IMG/VR virus record: IMGVR_UViG_3300044619_001363
Span: 1 to 31,536 of that record
Length of the DNA: 31,536 nucleotides
Source: a virus
Direction: 5' to 3' (one strand)
The notes beneath the pieces are model-generated. The model worked only from the letters and a program-made list of their open reading frames with translations, ran no database searches and had not been told where the DNA came from. The first letter of the stretch is position 1, and every line of letters begins with the position of its first letter. Positions 23,623 to 30,488 of the stretch are shown here, piece by piece. The position numbers and the translations under genes are program-made.

Positions 23623-24447
23623 ATGTCAAATTTAACAATCAAATCAATCTTTGAAAAAGACGCGGTGAAATCTAAGATGAACGAACTTCTTGGAAGCCGC
23701 GCGAGTGGATTCGTGACTTCAGTTCTTCAAGTTACGTCGAACAATGCGCTTTTATCCAAAGCTGAACCGATGTCGGTATACAATGCCGCAATGACAGCCG
23801 CCGCGCTTGACCTTCCAATCAATCAAAATCTTGGTTTTGCTTGGATCGTTCCGTACAAAGGTCAAGCCCAGTTTCAAATGGGTTGGAAAGGATACGTTCA
23901 ACTTGCTCAAAGAACTGGTCAATACAGCCGAATAAATGTCGTGAAAGTTTACGAAAACCAGTTCAAAGGGTTCAGCGCATTACATGAAGAACTTGACGCT
24001 GACTTTAATCTTGCTCCTGAAGGTCAGGTTGTAGGTTATGCGGCTTACTTTAAATTGATAAACGGATTCGAAAAAACGACGTACTGGTCAAAAGACCAAG
24101 CCGCCGAACATGGAAAACGTTTTTCGCAAACGTTTAACAACGGTCCATGGAAGTCAGACTTTGACGCTATGGCAATGAAATCTTTATTGAAACACACGCT
24201 TTCGAAATGGGGTATTTTATCAATTGAAATTCAGAAAGCAAACATTGCTGACCAAGCTGTGATTAATGACTTTGAAACGAATGACGTTGACTACGTTGAC
24301 GCTGGTGAAGCTTTGCCAACAATGTCAATTTCTGACCTTGAAAAAGCACAATCTGAAATAAAAGCTGGAAATACAACCGTCGAAAATATTTCAATGATTT
24401 TTGACCTGACTGACGAACAACTTAATGAACTTGAAAATGAAAACTAA
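23623..24447 (+). CDS. recT: RecT family single-strand annealing protein (274 aa)
   Basis: This recombinase binds single-stranded DNA left by an exonuclease and anneals it to a complementary strand. Family features: an early conserved segment (SNNALLSKAEPMSVYNAAMT, residues about 39-58), AALDLPINQNLGFAWIVPYK (60-79), FQMGWKGYVQLAQRTGQY, and YWSKDQAAEHGKRFS with a W.S.F..MA.KT..K-like end (NGPWKSDFDAMAMKSLLKHT). The acidic C-terminal tail (about 230-274) is typical. The next gene, a PD-(D/E)xK-like exonuclease, begins inside its last codons. Confidence 0.95.
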   Translation: MSNLTIKSIFEKDAVKSKMNELLGSRASGFVTSVLQVTSNNALLSKAEPMSVYNAAMTAAALDLPINQNLGFAWIVPYKGQAQFQMGWKGYVQLAQRTGQYSRINVVKVYENQFKGFSALHEELDADFNLAPEGQVVGYAAYFKLINGFEKTTYWSKDQAAEHGKRFSQTFNNGPWKSDFDAMAMKSLLKHTLSKWGILSIEIQKANIADQAVINDFETNDVDYVDAGEALPTMSISDLEKAQSEIKAGNTTVENISMIFDLTDEQLNELENEN

Positions 24448-25324
24448 AAAATTTCGCTGTTCTTCATTCGGTCGTTTAATGACTGGCGCGGTGCTTCCAA
24501 CCGCGTCACGTCTGACCGAAGCGCAACAAAAAGAACTTTCAACACTATTGGAAAAAATAAAGCTGACGGATATCCAAGCCAAAAAACGCGACGAATTGAT
24601 TTCAAAACGTGACACGCCAGTTCAACCGAAACTTTCTGAAGGTGCGAAAACGTATATTGAAGAAGAATTTTTAAAAGACCGTTTTGATTACGGTTTCAGA
24701 TTCACAAATCGATTCGTTGAAAAAGGAAAGGAAGTTGAAGAACGTTCGATTCGTCAAGTAGGCGCGTTTCTCGGTTATCCGTTTGCAACAAAAGCGCCTG
24801 AAAAATATCTTGAAAACGATTTCATTTGTTCTTCGGGTTACGATTGGAAAGTAAAGAAATTTGTTTTCGACCAAAAAAATGTTTGGTCACCTTCAGGATT
24901 GAAGCTTTTTGAAAATGACAAAGACATTGCGGTTTATGAGTGGCAAATTCGCGGTTACGCAATGCTAATAAATGAACTTGAAAACGAATCAATTGAAGCT
25001 GGTGCGGTCATTCGAACCTTAATGAATCCTTCAGCTGAACTAATTTTTAAACAAGCACGTCTTCTTTGGGTTGAAGCTGGGAATAATTACAATGACGAAA
25101 TACCTGAATCGTTTCTTCTTGAAGTTGAAAAGGAATTCGATTTCGAAGGTAAGTTTCCAAACATTGCCGACAGAATGAAAATTCACCGAGTTGAATGCAC
25201 ACAAGAACACTTTGATTTGATTAAGGTATACGTCAAACTCGCGCAAGATTATTACAATTCGCTTGAATCAATCTGTTCGAATGTCAACGATAATGCAATA
25301 AATTTTTTCAGAAATGCGAATTAA
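24437..25324 (+). CDS. Putative YqaJ/RecE-like exonuclease, RecT partner (295 aa)
   Basis: This protein is probably the 5'-3' exonuclease that supplies single strands to RecT. FVEKGKEVEERSIRQVGAFL (residues about 92-111) fits the conserved helix with G..VE, FICSSGYDWKV and FVFDQKNVWS could hold the catalytic Asp and Lys, and VYEWQIRGYAMLIN matches the Y..Q..GYM helix of YqaJ-like enzymes. The canonical E-x-K is not clear (DQK instead), so the active site is tentative. I prefer ATG 24437; ATG 24425 is only four codons longer and overlaps RecT more. Confidence 0.8.
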   Translation: MKTKKFRCSSFGRLMTGAVLPTASRLTEAQQKELSTLLEKIKLTDIQAKKRDELISKRDTPVQPKLSEGAKTYIEEEFLKDRFDYGFRFTNRFVEKGKEVEERSIRQVGAFLGYPFATKAPEKYLENDFICSSGYDWKVKKFVFDQKNVWSPSGLKLFENDKDIAVYEWQIRGYAMLINELENESIEAGAVIRTLMNPSAELIFKQARLLWVEAGNNYNDEIPESFLLEVEKEFDFEGKFPNIADRMKIHRVECTQEHFDLIKVYVKLAQDYYNSLESICSNVNDNAINFFRNAN

Positions 25325-25547
25325 CGAACAAACCAAACTTGAAAAAGACTTCATTGAACGCGTCAACAAATTTTCGGCGCGTTCAGGAATGTCACCAGCT
25401 TCTTTAATGAGAGAAATCGGAAATATGAATTCGAAAAAATTCAAAGATTTTCTTGAAGGAACTGGATCGATAAATTCCCGAACAATGGGTTTAATCACTG
25501 AAATAATTGACAACCATGAAAAAAAGAAGTCACCGAAAAGAAAATGA
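25314..25547 (+). CDS. Small HTH-like DNA-binding protein (77 aa)
   Basis: The product carries an XRE-like helix-turn-helix pattern: FIERVNKFSARSGMSPASLM, then REIGNMNSKKFKDFLEGTGS and a C-terminal helix ending KKKSPKRK. It would suit a Cro-like or transcriptional switch protein, and it is the only phage repressor-sized HTH in the window. It overlaps the exonuclease gene by 11 bases, and a further small ORF starts within its end. No CI-type repressor is present, so it is more likely a timing regulator than a lysogeny switch. Confidence 0.7.
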   Translation: MRINEQTKLEKDFIERVNKFSARSGMSPASLMREIGNMNSKKFKDFLEGTGSINSRTMGLITEIIDNHEKKKSPKRK

Positions 25548-25668
25548 TTTTCTTCATTTGAGTTACCGACGTTTTCGAAGGTCAACAGACTGGGTTCGGA
25601 AATGGATATTTTCAGCCGACGTTCATTTTCCGCATTATCAATTTGAACGATTAAACCCTGAAGAATGA
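25516..25668 (+). CDS. Small basic protein (50 aa)
   Basis: ATG 25516 lies inside the end of the HTH gene and TGA ends at 25668. The product is basic and aromatic (MKKRSHRKENDFLHLSYRRF, then RRSTDWVRKWIFSADVHFPH). It is coupled to its neighbours: a 32-base overlap upstream and an ATGA overlap (25665) downstream. Codon use (CGA, GAA, TTT) looks native. The family is unknown; nucleic-acid binding is possible from charge. Confidence 0.55.
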   Translation: MKKRSHRKENDFLHLSYRRFRRSTDWVRKWIFSADVHFPHYQFERLNPEE

Positions 25669-25739
25669 AATTAGCATTCAAAATAATTATTCACGCCCTC
25701 GCAATTTTTGGCGTGTTGCATTTAATATTTAACTTTTAA
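25665..25739 (+). CDS. 24-aa hydrophobic peptide
   Basis: ATG 25665 overlaps the previous stop (ATGA) and TAA ends at 25739. The product, MKLAFKIIIHALAIFGVLHL then IFNF, is one short membrane helix with a basic N-terminus. The coupled start is the main support. The function is unknown; small phage membrane peptides can act in superinfection exclusion. Confidence 0.45.
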   Translation: MKLAFKIIIHALAIFGVLHLIFNF

Positions 25740-25750
25740 AACAGAATAGA

Positions 25751-25975
25751 ATGAAAACAGCAGTAGAATGGTTGAGAAACCAAATTGAAGAAGATAGTGA
25801 CACTACTTTCCATAACCTTAATTGGGATAGGTTTGATGAGTTAATTGAACAAGCCAAAGAAATGGAAAAAGAGCAGATAATAGAGTCCTACTCAAGCGGA
25901 TATACAGACTCTTCAAATGAATATAGATTTAACAGAGAGTATTATAGTACAAAATATACTTTAAAATCAGAGTAA
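25751..25975 (+). CDS. Small MKTAVEW family protein, probably acquired recently (74 aa)
   Basis: The product starts MKTAVEWLRNQIEEDSDTTF and has FDELIEQAKEMEKEQIIESY, the hallmark pattern of a small protein common in Flavobacteriia phages and prophages. Its function is unknown. Base and codon use differ from the neighbours: GAG four times, CAG, AGG and two ATA in 74 codons, where the rest of the genome favours GAA, CAA and CGA. It holds two of the three GCAG words of the whole genome (25760 and 25873). Both observations suggest recent horizontal transfer. Confidence 0.78.
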   Translation: MKTAVEWLRNQIEEDSDTTFHNLNWDRFDELIEQAKEMEKEQIIESYSSGYTDSSNEYRFNREYYSTKYTLKSE

Positions 25976-25976
25976 G

Positions 25977-26237
25977 ATGAAAAAAATTGTATTTGAACTT
26001 TTATTCTTCACTTTTTGGTGTTTTGTCTTCATTATTTTGATGTTTAAATTGATCCGAAGCTGTGAAAAAGAACACAGAAAACTTGAACTTGAATCAAATC
26101 GAAAAACTCAAAAAACTCAAATTGAACACAAAAAGTTTAAATTTGAAGAACCGAATGACTGGTTTGAAGACAAATCAATCAGTCAACGAAAACTTGAAAC
26201 AATTGACAGAATTTTTGAATTTAAACCCATTGATTAA
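25977..26237 (+). CDS. Single-pass membrane protein with charged tail (86 aa)
   Basis: The N-terminal hydrophobic segment (residues about 4-27, VFELLFFTFWCFVFIILMFK) is followed by a charged helical tail (CEKEHRKLELESNRKTQKTQ, then IEHKKFKFEEPNDWFEDKSI). Another ORF in a different frame overlaps its C-terminal part and continues to 26325. The nested pair recalls overlapping spanin genes, but the partner has no lipobox, so this is not strong. The topology is uncertain because basic residues flank the membrane segment on both sides. Confidence 0.62.
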   Translation: MKKIVFELLFFTFWCFVFIILMFKLIRSCEKEHRKLELESNRKTQKTQIEHKKFKFEEPNDWFEDKSISQRKLETIDRIFEFKPID

Positions 26238-26325
26238 ATTGTTAATCGGTACGGCAATCGTTTTCTTCGCGTTAATGATTGCCGTCATTTTATTTTTTTT
26301 ACCCCCAAACGACGACAGAAAATGA
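26155..26325 (+). CDS. Small membrane protein overlapping the previous gene (start uncertain)
   Basis: The clearly coding part is the 3' end, beyond the previous stop: PLIKLLIGTAIVFFALMIAV followed by ILFFLPPNDDRK, one long hydrophobic segment. The stop (26323-26325) overlaps the next ATG (26322). In-frame ATGs are at 26062 and 26155; both put the start well inside the previous gene, and TTG codons at 26194-26239 are other options. I give 26155 as a compromise with low confidence. Confidence 0.45.
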   Translation: MTGLKTNQSVNENLKQLTEFLNLNPLIKLLIGTAIVFFALMIAVILFFLPPNDDRK

Positions 26326-26594
26326 TTATCAAAGAAATATTTGCAACGTTCGCGCTTTTGATTCTTTACGCATTGTATCGAATCAGTCACTTTTTTATTC
26401 TCACCAGACGAATTGACACCTTCACAGACTGGATCAACACAGACCGACGCGACGACTTCGGTGTCATGTTGTTCTTTGTCATTTCCTTTTTCCTAATTTT
26501 GTTCTTCGGGTTCTTTATCACGCTTTTAATTTACGTCGGAATATTCGCTTTAAATTTGCTTTTCGTGTTCATTAAGAGCGTCACAAAGATTTGA
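26322..26594 (+). CDS. Multi-pass membrane protein (90 aa)
   Basis: There are two to three hydrophobic segments: residues about 2-29 (IFATFALLILYALYRISHFF), then a charged loop (RRIDTFTDWINTDRRDD), and about 47-85 (VMLFFVISFFLILFFGFFIT, ending NLLFVFIKSV). It could be a second holin-like or an envelope-acting protein located just upstream of the terminase. It overlaps the previous stop by four bases. The family is not recognised. Confidence 0.65.
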   Translation: MIIKEIFATFALLILYALYRISHFFILTRRIDTFTDWINTDRRDDFGVMLFFVISFFLILFFGFFITLLIYVGIFALNLLFVFIKSVTKI

Positions 26595-26614
26595 ATATTC
26601 AATTTTTTTCAATC

Positions 26615-26890
26615 ATGGACAAACGACAAAACAACGGCGGTGCGCGTGAAAACGCTGGAAGGAAAAAAAGAAGCGAAGAACAAGCACTTGTTGAACGATT
26701 AACGCCATTTGACGACACAGCTTTCGTTGCATTAAAAGACAATCTTGAAGCTGGTGAAAAGTGGGCGGTTGAATTGTTCTTCAAATACCGTTTTGGAATG
26801 CCGCGTCAAATGCTTGACGTAACCAGCAACGGCAACGATATCACAGCGCCTTTAATTTCATTCAAGAAATTCAATCCAAATGCCGAATGA
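26615..26890 (+). CDS. terS: Terminase small subunit (91 aa)
   Basis: The N-terminal GGARENAGRKKRSEEQA is the typical opening of many phage small terminases. A helical region (FDDTAFVALKDNLEAGEKWA) with a conserved YRFGMPRQ segment follows. It binds the packaging site and delivers DNA to TerL. ATG 26615 (leader TTTTTTTCAATC) fits better than an upstream in-frame ATG at 26591, which adds MNIQFFSI and overlaps the membrane gene. It overlaps terL by 11 bases. Confidence 0.82.
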   Translation: MDKRQNNGGARENAGRKKRSEEQALVERLTPFDDTAFVALKDNLEAGEKWAVELFFKYRFGMPRQMLDVTSNGNDITAPLISFKKFNPNAE

Positions 26891-28160
26891 AATCGAAATC
26901 AGTCACAAGTTTGAACCTTTATTTGACCTTCTTGACGATAATTCTTTTAACGAAGTCGATACGATTGTATTAACTGGCGGTCGTGCTTCAAGTAAGTCTT
27001 TCAACGTTGCGCTGTTAACTTTAATCGGTGTCGTTGAAAAAGGTTGGAAAGTATTGTATAGTCGCTTCACAAATACGTCAATCGGTGATTCAATCAAATC
27101 TGAAGTCAGTGATAAAATTGAATTGCTCGGTTACGAAAACAAAATTGTCGATAATCAATACAGAATCGATTCACGCGTTTCAGACGGTTCAATTTCATTC
27201 AAGGGAATCAAAACCGGATCAAAAGGTCAAACAGCAAATTTGAAATCATTGTCGGGTTTCAATTGTTTTGTCGTTGACGAAGCTGAAGAAATACCCAGTT
27301 ATGAAACTTTCAAGAAAGTCTTTTATTCAATTCGTTCGGTCCACAAAAGAAATATTTCAATTCTTATTCTGAACCCAACATTAAAAACGCACTGGATATA
27401 CAAGGAACTATTCAAGAAAAAAAACGTTCCTGAAGGCTTTTGTGGCGTTGTTGATAACGTTCTTTACATTCATTCAAGTTACCTTGACGTAAACCCGAAG
27501 TTCATTCCTGAAAACATTCGGCGCGATTACGAACGAATGAAAGCCGAAGAACCTGAAGTTTACAAAAATGTTGTTCTTGGTGGCTGGGTAAATGAGCAAG
27601 AAGGCGCATTGTTTAAACGCTCCGAATTAAATTACTTTGATCCAAGTCAATTTGATTGGTCCGAATCAATTGGAAAGATTGCATTCATTGATGTAGCTGA
27701 CACTGGTGAAGACAATCACGCTGTTCCGATTGGTTCAATAGTTGGAAATCGAATTTACATTCAAGATGTAATTTTTACCAAATTAGGAACTGACGTAAAC
27801 GTGGACCTGACAGCTTCATTTCTAAATGAACACAAACCCGAATTCGTCCGGATCGAATCAAACTTCGGCGGCAACATGTATCTATCTTTGCTCCAGCCAA
27901 AAGTACAAGACGACATTACGCTTCTTGCAATTAGGGCAACGACGAACAAAATTGGTCGAATCATTCAACTTTCAGGTTTTATGAAAAAATATTGCTATTT
28001 CCGAAACGATATTGAAATCGGTTCAGATTACGATAAATTTCTTGAAAACATATTTGAATTCACGGCTGACGGAAAAGCACCGCACGACGACGCTCCTGAC
28101 GCGCTTGAAGGTCTTTGTTCAATGGCGCGTTCATTTCACCCTTATCTGTGGCAAGAATGA
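26880..28160 (+). CDS. terL: Terminase large subunit (426 aa)
   Basis: This is the DNA-packaging motor, of the PBSX-like family. The ATPase domain has Walker A GGRASSKSF (residues about 33-41), Walker B CFVVDEAEEIP (about 128-138) and a coupling segment ILILNPTLKTHWIYKE. The RNaseH-like nuclease has IAFIDVADTGEDNHA (about 266-280), FVRIESNFGG (about 321-330) and a catalytic HDDAPDALEG motif near residue 402. Length and motif order are complete. It is followed by a minus-strand terminator rather than a clear plus-strand one. Confidence 0.96.
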   Translation: MPNEIEISHKFEPLFDLLDDNSFNEVDTIVLTGGRASSKSFNVALLTLIGVVEKGWKVLYSRFTNTSIGDSIKSEVSDKIELLGYENKIVDNQYRIDSRVSDGSISFKGIKTGSKGQTANLKSLSGFNCFVVDEAEEIPSYETFKKVFYSIRSVHKRNISILILNPTLKTHWIYKELFKKKNVPEGFCGVVDNVLYIHSSYLDVNPKFIPENIRRDYERMKAEEPEVYKNVVLGGWVNEQEGALFKRSELNYFDPSQFDWSESIGKIAFIDVADTGEDNHAVPIGSIVGNRIYIQDVIFTKLGTDVNVDLTASFLNEHKPEFVRIESNFGGNMYLSLLQPKVQDDITLLAIRATTNKIGRIIQLSGFMKKYCYFRNDIEIGSDYDKFLENIFEFTADGKAPHDDAPDALEGLCSMARSFHPYLWQE

Positions 28161-28161
28161 C

Positions 28162-28188
28162 AAAAAAAAAGCGCAATGTTCTTGCGCC
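28162..28188 (-). terminator. Terminator of the reverse-oriented portal gene
   Basis: GCGCAA (28171-28176) and TTGCGC (28182-28187) form a 6-bp stem with loop TGTTC. On the minus strand it is followed by nine T (complement of 28162-28170), so it ends leftward transcripts from the portal gene about 60 bases after its stop. On the plus strand only A follows, so it does not look like a TerL terminator. Confidence 0.75.
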
Positions 28189-28248
28189 AAAAAACCGAAA
28201 GAATCACTAAACTTTCATTTTTTAGTTAGATTTCGAAACCTGGATCGT

Positions 28249-29457
28249 TTACAAATTGATTATTTGCTTCAGGTCGTCAATTGAATATGCACCGATTTCA
28301 GTCAATGTTTTCATTGCGTTAGCTTTCTTTTCAAGAACTTCAGCTTTTTCTTTTTCGTTTTCCTGAAGAACTGAAATGTGAGAATAATCGAGTTCCAACC
28401 ATTCGCCTTTTTCAATCAATTTGAATAGCTGTGAGCGGTTCATTGCGAGTTCTTCGGCTTCGGGAATGATTGTTGACTGGTATGCTTGTTTAATTCCTTC
28501 AGCAAGGTTTTCGTAAGTTGAACCAGTCTGACGAGAAAAAATGTTTGCATTCAATCCGTATGCGTCGATTATCGTTAAAAAGTCGTCGTTGATTTCTTCG
28601 AACAACATTAAGTCTTTTGTCGGGAAAGTCATCGGTTGCCAGTTTAACGACGTGTTTGTCATTATCGTATGCATTTGACCTTCTTCAATTCCATAAAGAC
28701 GTTGATATTCGTCGTTCAATCTTTGACGTTCTTTTTCTGTCAATGGAATGGATCCGGATTGGTCCTTTGATTGATTCGATAAAATACCAAGCGCACCTTT
28801 TCGGTTGATAATAACGTTTCGGAAACCATAAGCGCCGCGAATGTTTGAAATCGGCATAAAGAGCGAAGTCATGGGTGATTCACCTTTCACTGGGTTTTTT
28901 GAAGAAACGTAACGAGTTTGATTGATTTCGTTTGTGTTGAATTTTACACCGCTTCCGTCAAGATATTCGTATCCAGTAATGATTCCTTCAATTGTCGTTT
29001 GTGCATACCATTTGCCCGAAACGTTGATTTGCATTTGAGCGGCTGGTAAATTTGTTAACCCTTGTGGAAATGAAGTCGGCAAACCGCGAAGAATGTATTC
29101 GTAATTATTTCCGTAGACACATTTGTTTTCGTTCCATTGACGAATGTGGTCGTTTCCATTTACCAACGGATTCGGATTTTCCAAAAGCTTTACAACTGGT
29201 GAATCAGTTATTTCAAGAACATTTCCATATCTGTCACTTTTGTAATGCTTCCAAACACCTGAAGCGAGTAAATAACCGCGTCTTTGAATGACAGCGTAAA
29301 GCTGTGGTGTTGTTATATATACATTGTAAGCGTCCCATGAATCGGGCGAAAGCCATTGTGGTTGACCAGTCAGAATTTGTGCGGTTTGTGTTCTTGGTGT
29401 TTTAGTGTAACTGAAGCCAAAAAGGGAATTTATGAGTGACAAGGGCGTGAAATCCAT
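28249..29457 (-). CDS. Portal protein, encoded on the opposite strand (402 aa)
   Basis: This HK97-type portal is the twelve-subunit ring at the DNA entry vertex. The N-terminal part has YITTPQLYAVIQRRGYLLAS and LLENPNPLVNGNDHI, a classical portal opening. The central part has MTSLFMPISNIRGAYGFRNV and NRKGALGILSNQSKDQSGSI, and the later part FSRQTGSTYENLAEGIKQAY (stem/clip region) with a helical C-terminus. ATG at 29457 gives MDFTPLSLINSLFGFSYTKT. An ATG nine codons earlier would overlap the promoter box and is rejected. It is the only minus-strand gene in the genome, with its own promoter and terminator. Confidence 0.93.
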   Translation of the reverse strand: MDFTPLSLINSLFGFSYTKTPRTQTAQILTGQPQWLSPDSWDAYNVYITTPQLYAVIQRRGYLLASGVWKHYKSDRYGNVLEITDSPVVKLLENPNPLVNGNDHIRQWNENKCVYGNNYEYILRGLPTSFPQGLTNLPAAQMQINVSGKWYAQTTIEGIITGYEYLDGSGVKFNTNEINQTRYVSSKNPVKGESPMTSLFMPISNIRGAYGFRNVIINRKGALGILSNQSKDQSGSIPLTEKERQRLNDEYQRLYGIEEGQMHTIMTNTSLNWQPMTFPTKDLMLFEEINDDFLTIIDAYGLNANIFSRQTGSTYENLAEGIKQAYQSTIIPEAEELAMNRSQLFKLIEKGEWLELDYSHISVLQENEKEKAEVLEKKANAMKTLTEIGAYSIDDLKQIINL

Positions 29458-29481
29458 ACAAAAAAAAATATTTGTTTCGAA

Positions 29482-29489
29482 CAAAATTA
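29482..29489 (-). promoter_or_regulatory. Minus-strand TAnnTTTG box for the portal gene
   Basis: Read on the minus strand, 29489-29482 is TAATTTTG, 25 bases before the portal ATG (29457). Transcription would start near 29475, which rules out the longer ATG at 29484 as a start. A -33 TTG at the ideal spacing is not seen. Confidence 0.5.
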
Positions 29490-29519
29490 AGTTTTTTAAC
29501 CAATAAATTTGAAAATTCT

Positions 29520-29527
29520 TACATTTG
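29520..29527 (+). promoter_or_regulatory. Plus-strand TAnnTTTG box for the capsid operon
   Basis: TACATTTG ends 16 bases before the first ATG of the protease/capsid operon (29544). With 29482-29489 it forms a divergent promoter pair in a gap of less than 90 bases. No convincing -33 element is visible. Confidence 0.45.
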
Positions 29528-29543
29528 TCAGAATAATTTGATT

Positions 29544-29636
29544 ATGACAAAGACCAAATTGACACCTGAACAGCTTGAAACTATTAAAGCTGTAAAGAAA
29601 AAAAAGGTTACCGATAACGAAATAGTAAAGAAATGA
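29544..29636 (+). CDS. 30-aa basic peptide ahead of the protease
   Basis: ATG 29544 to TGA 29636 encodes MTKTKLTPEQLETIKAVKKK followed by KVTDNEIVKK. It is a single charged helix, and it overlaps the protease ATG by four bases (ATGA at 29633). Tiny Lys-rich ORFs with a KVTDNEIVKK-like end occur at this place in related phages as I recall them. The short distance to the promoter box and the coupled stop support it. Its function is unknown. Confidence 0.55.
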   Translation: MTKTKLTPEQLETIKAVKKKKVTDNEIVKK

Positions 29637-30475
29637 AATTGCCACAATTCAAAAATAAAGCTGAAGAAATCGAGTACATTGTTGCCAACAAAGAAATGTT
29701 GATTGCGACAAAAAAGATGTCAAATAAGCACACAGACGCGATTCATTTCATTCCGACAATCGATAAAACAGAAACTTCAAAAGCTGTTCTTTCAGGTCCA
29801 GTTGATCCGGTTCTTAACAATTACGAAGAACCAATTGAAGAACCAACACGATTGAAAGCGCGACTTGTTTTGAACACGACGCGAATAATGGATTCACACT
29901 TTGACGTTCACATTGACGGTCTTTGGAATAAAACGCTGAAGGAACAACGACTTCTTTATTTGCTCCAAGAACACGACATGAGTTTTGAAGGAATAATTTC
30001 AGACAATATCAAAACTTCGGTTGAATTGTTAGATTGGTCAAGCGTTGGAATCAAAGCCGCTGGACAAACACAAGCGTTGATTTTTGACGTTGAGATCCCT
30101 GAAGAACGTAATGAATTCATGTTTGAACAATATAAAAATGGGTACGTGAAAAATCATTCAGTTGGAATGCGTTATGTGAAAGTCGAACTTGCCGTTAACG
30201 ACGAACGTTATCCTGAAGAATTCAAAATTTGGAATAAATACATTGACCAAGTTGTCAATCGAAAAGACGCTGAAGCTGTTGGATATTTTTATCCAGTTCT
30301 TGAAGCGAAATTGATTGAAGGTTCAGCCGTTCCAATGGGTTCAAATTACGCGACACCAGTTCTTTCTATTGAAGAAAAAAATATTCAGCCGTCAGATAAT
30401 GACACTGAAAAAACCGAGCCGTCAATCGTTGACACTCAAATCAAACCAAATAGTTTATTTATTAATTTACTCTAA
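29633..30475 (+). CDS. Prohead serine protease (280 aa)
   Basis: This protein is probably the head maturation protease (S78/HK97 gp4-like) that trims scaffold and capsid N-termini. RIMDSHFDVHIDGLWNKTLK (residues about 84-103) resembles the typical start of the fold, QEHD (about 113-116) supplies the likely catalytic His, and NHSVGMRYVKVEL (about 174-186) carries the likely nucleophile Ser. LIEGSAVPMGSN matches the conserved E-x-S..P..N segment. The last 50 residues are low complexity. It is encoded just before the capsid gene, as expected. Confidence 0.88.
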   Translation: MKLPQFKNKAEEIEYIVANKEMLIATKKMSNKHTDAIHFIPTIDKTETSKAVLSGPVDPVLNNYEEPIEEPTRLKARLVLNTTRIMDSHFDVHIDGLWNKTLKEQRLLYLLQEHDMSFEGIISDNIKTSVELLDWSSVGIKAAGQTQALIFDVEIPEERNEFMFEQYKNGYVKNHSVGMRYVKVELAVNDERYPEEFKIWNKYIDQVVNRKDAEAVGYFYPVLEAKLIEGSAVPMGSNYATPVLSIEEKNIQPSDNDTEKTEPSIVDTQIKPNSLFINLL

Positions 30476-30488
30476 AAACACAAATCAA

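Noticed and set aside
28206-28226. Plus-strand terminator for terL (ACTAAA with TTTAGT)
   Set aside because: The stem is only six A/T-rich pairs and is not followed by a T-run.
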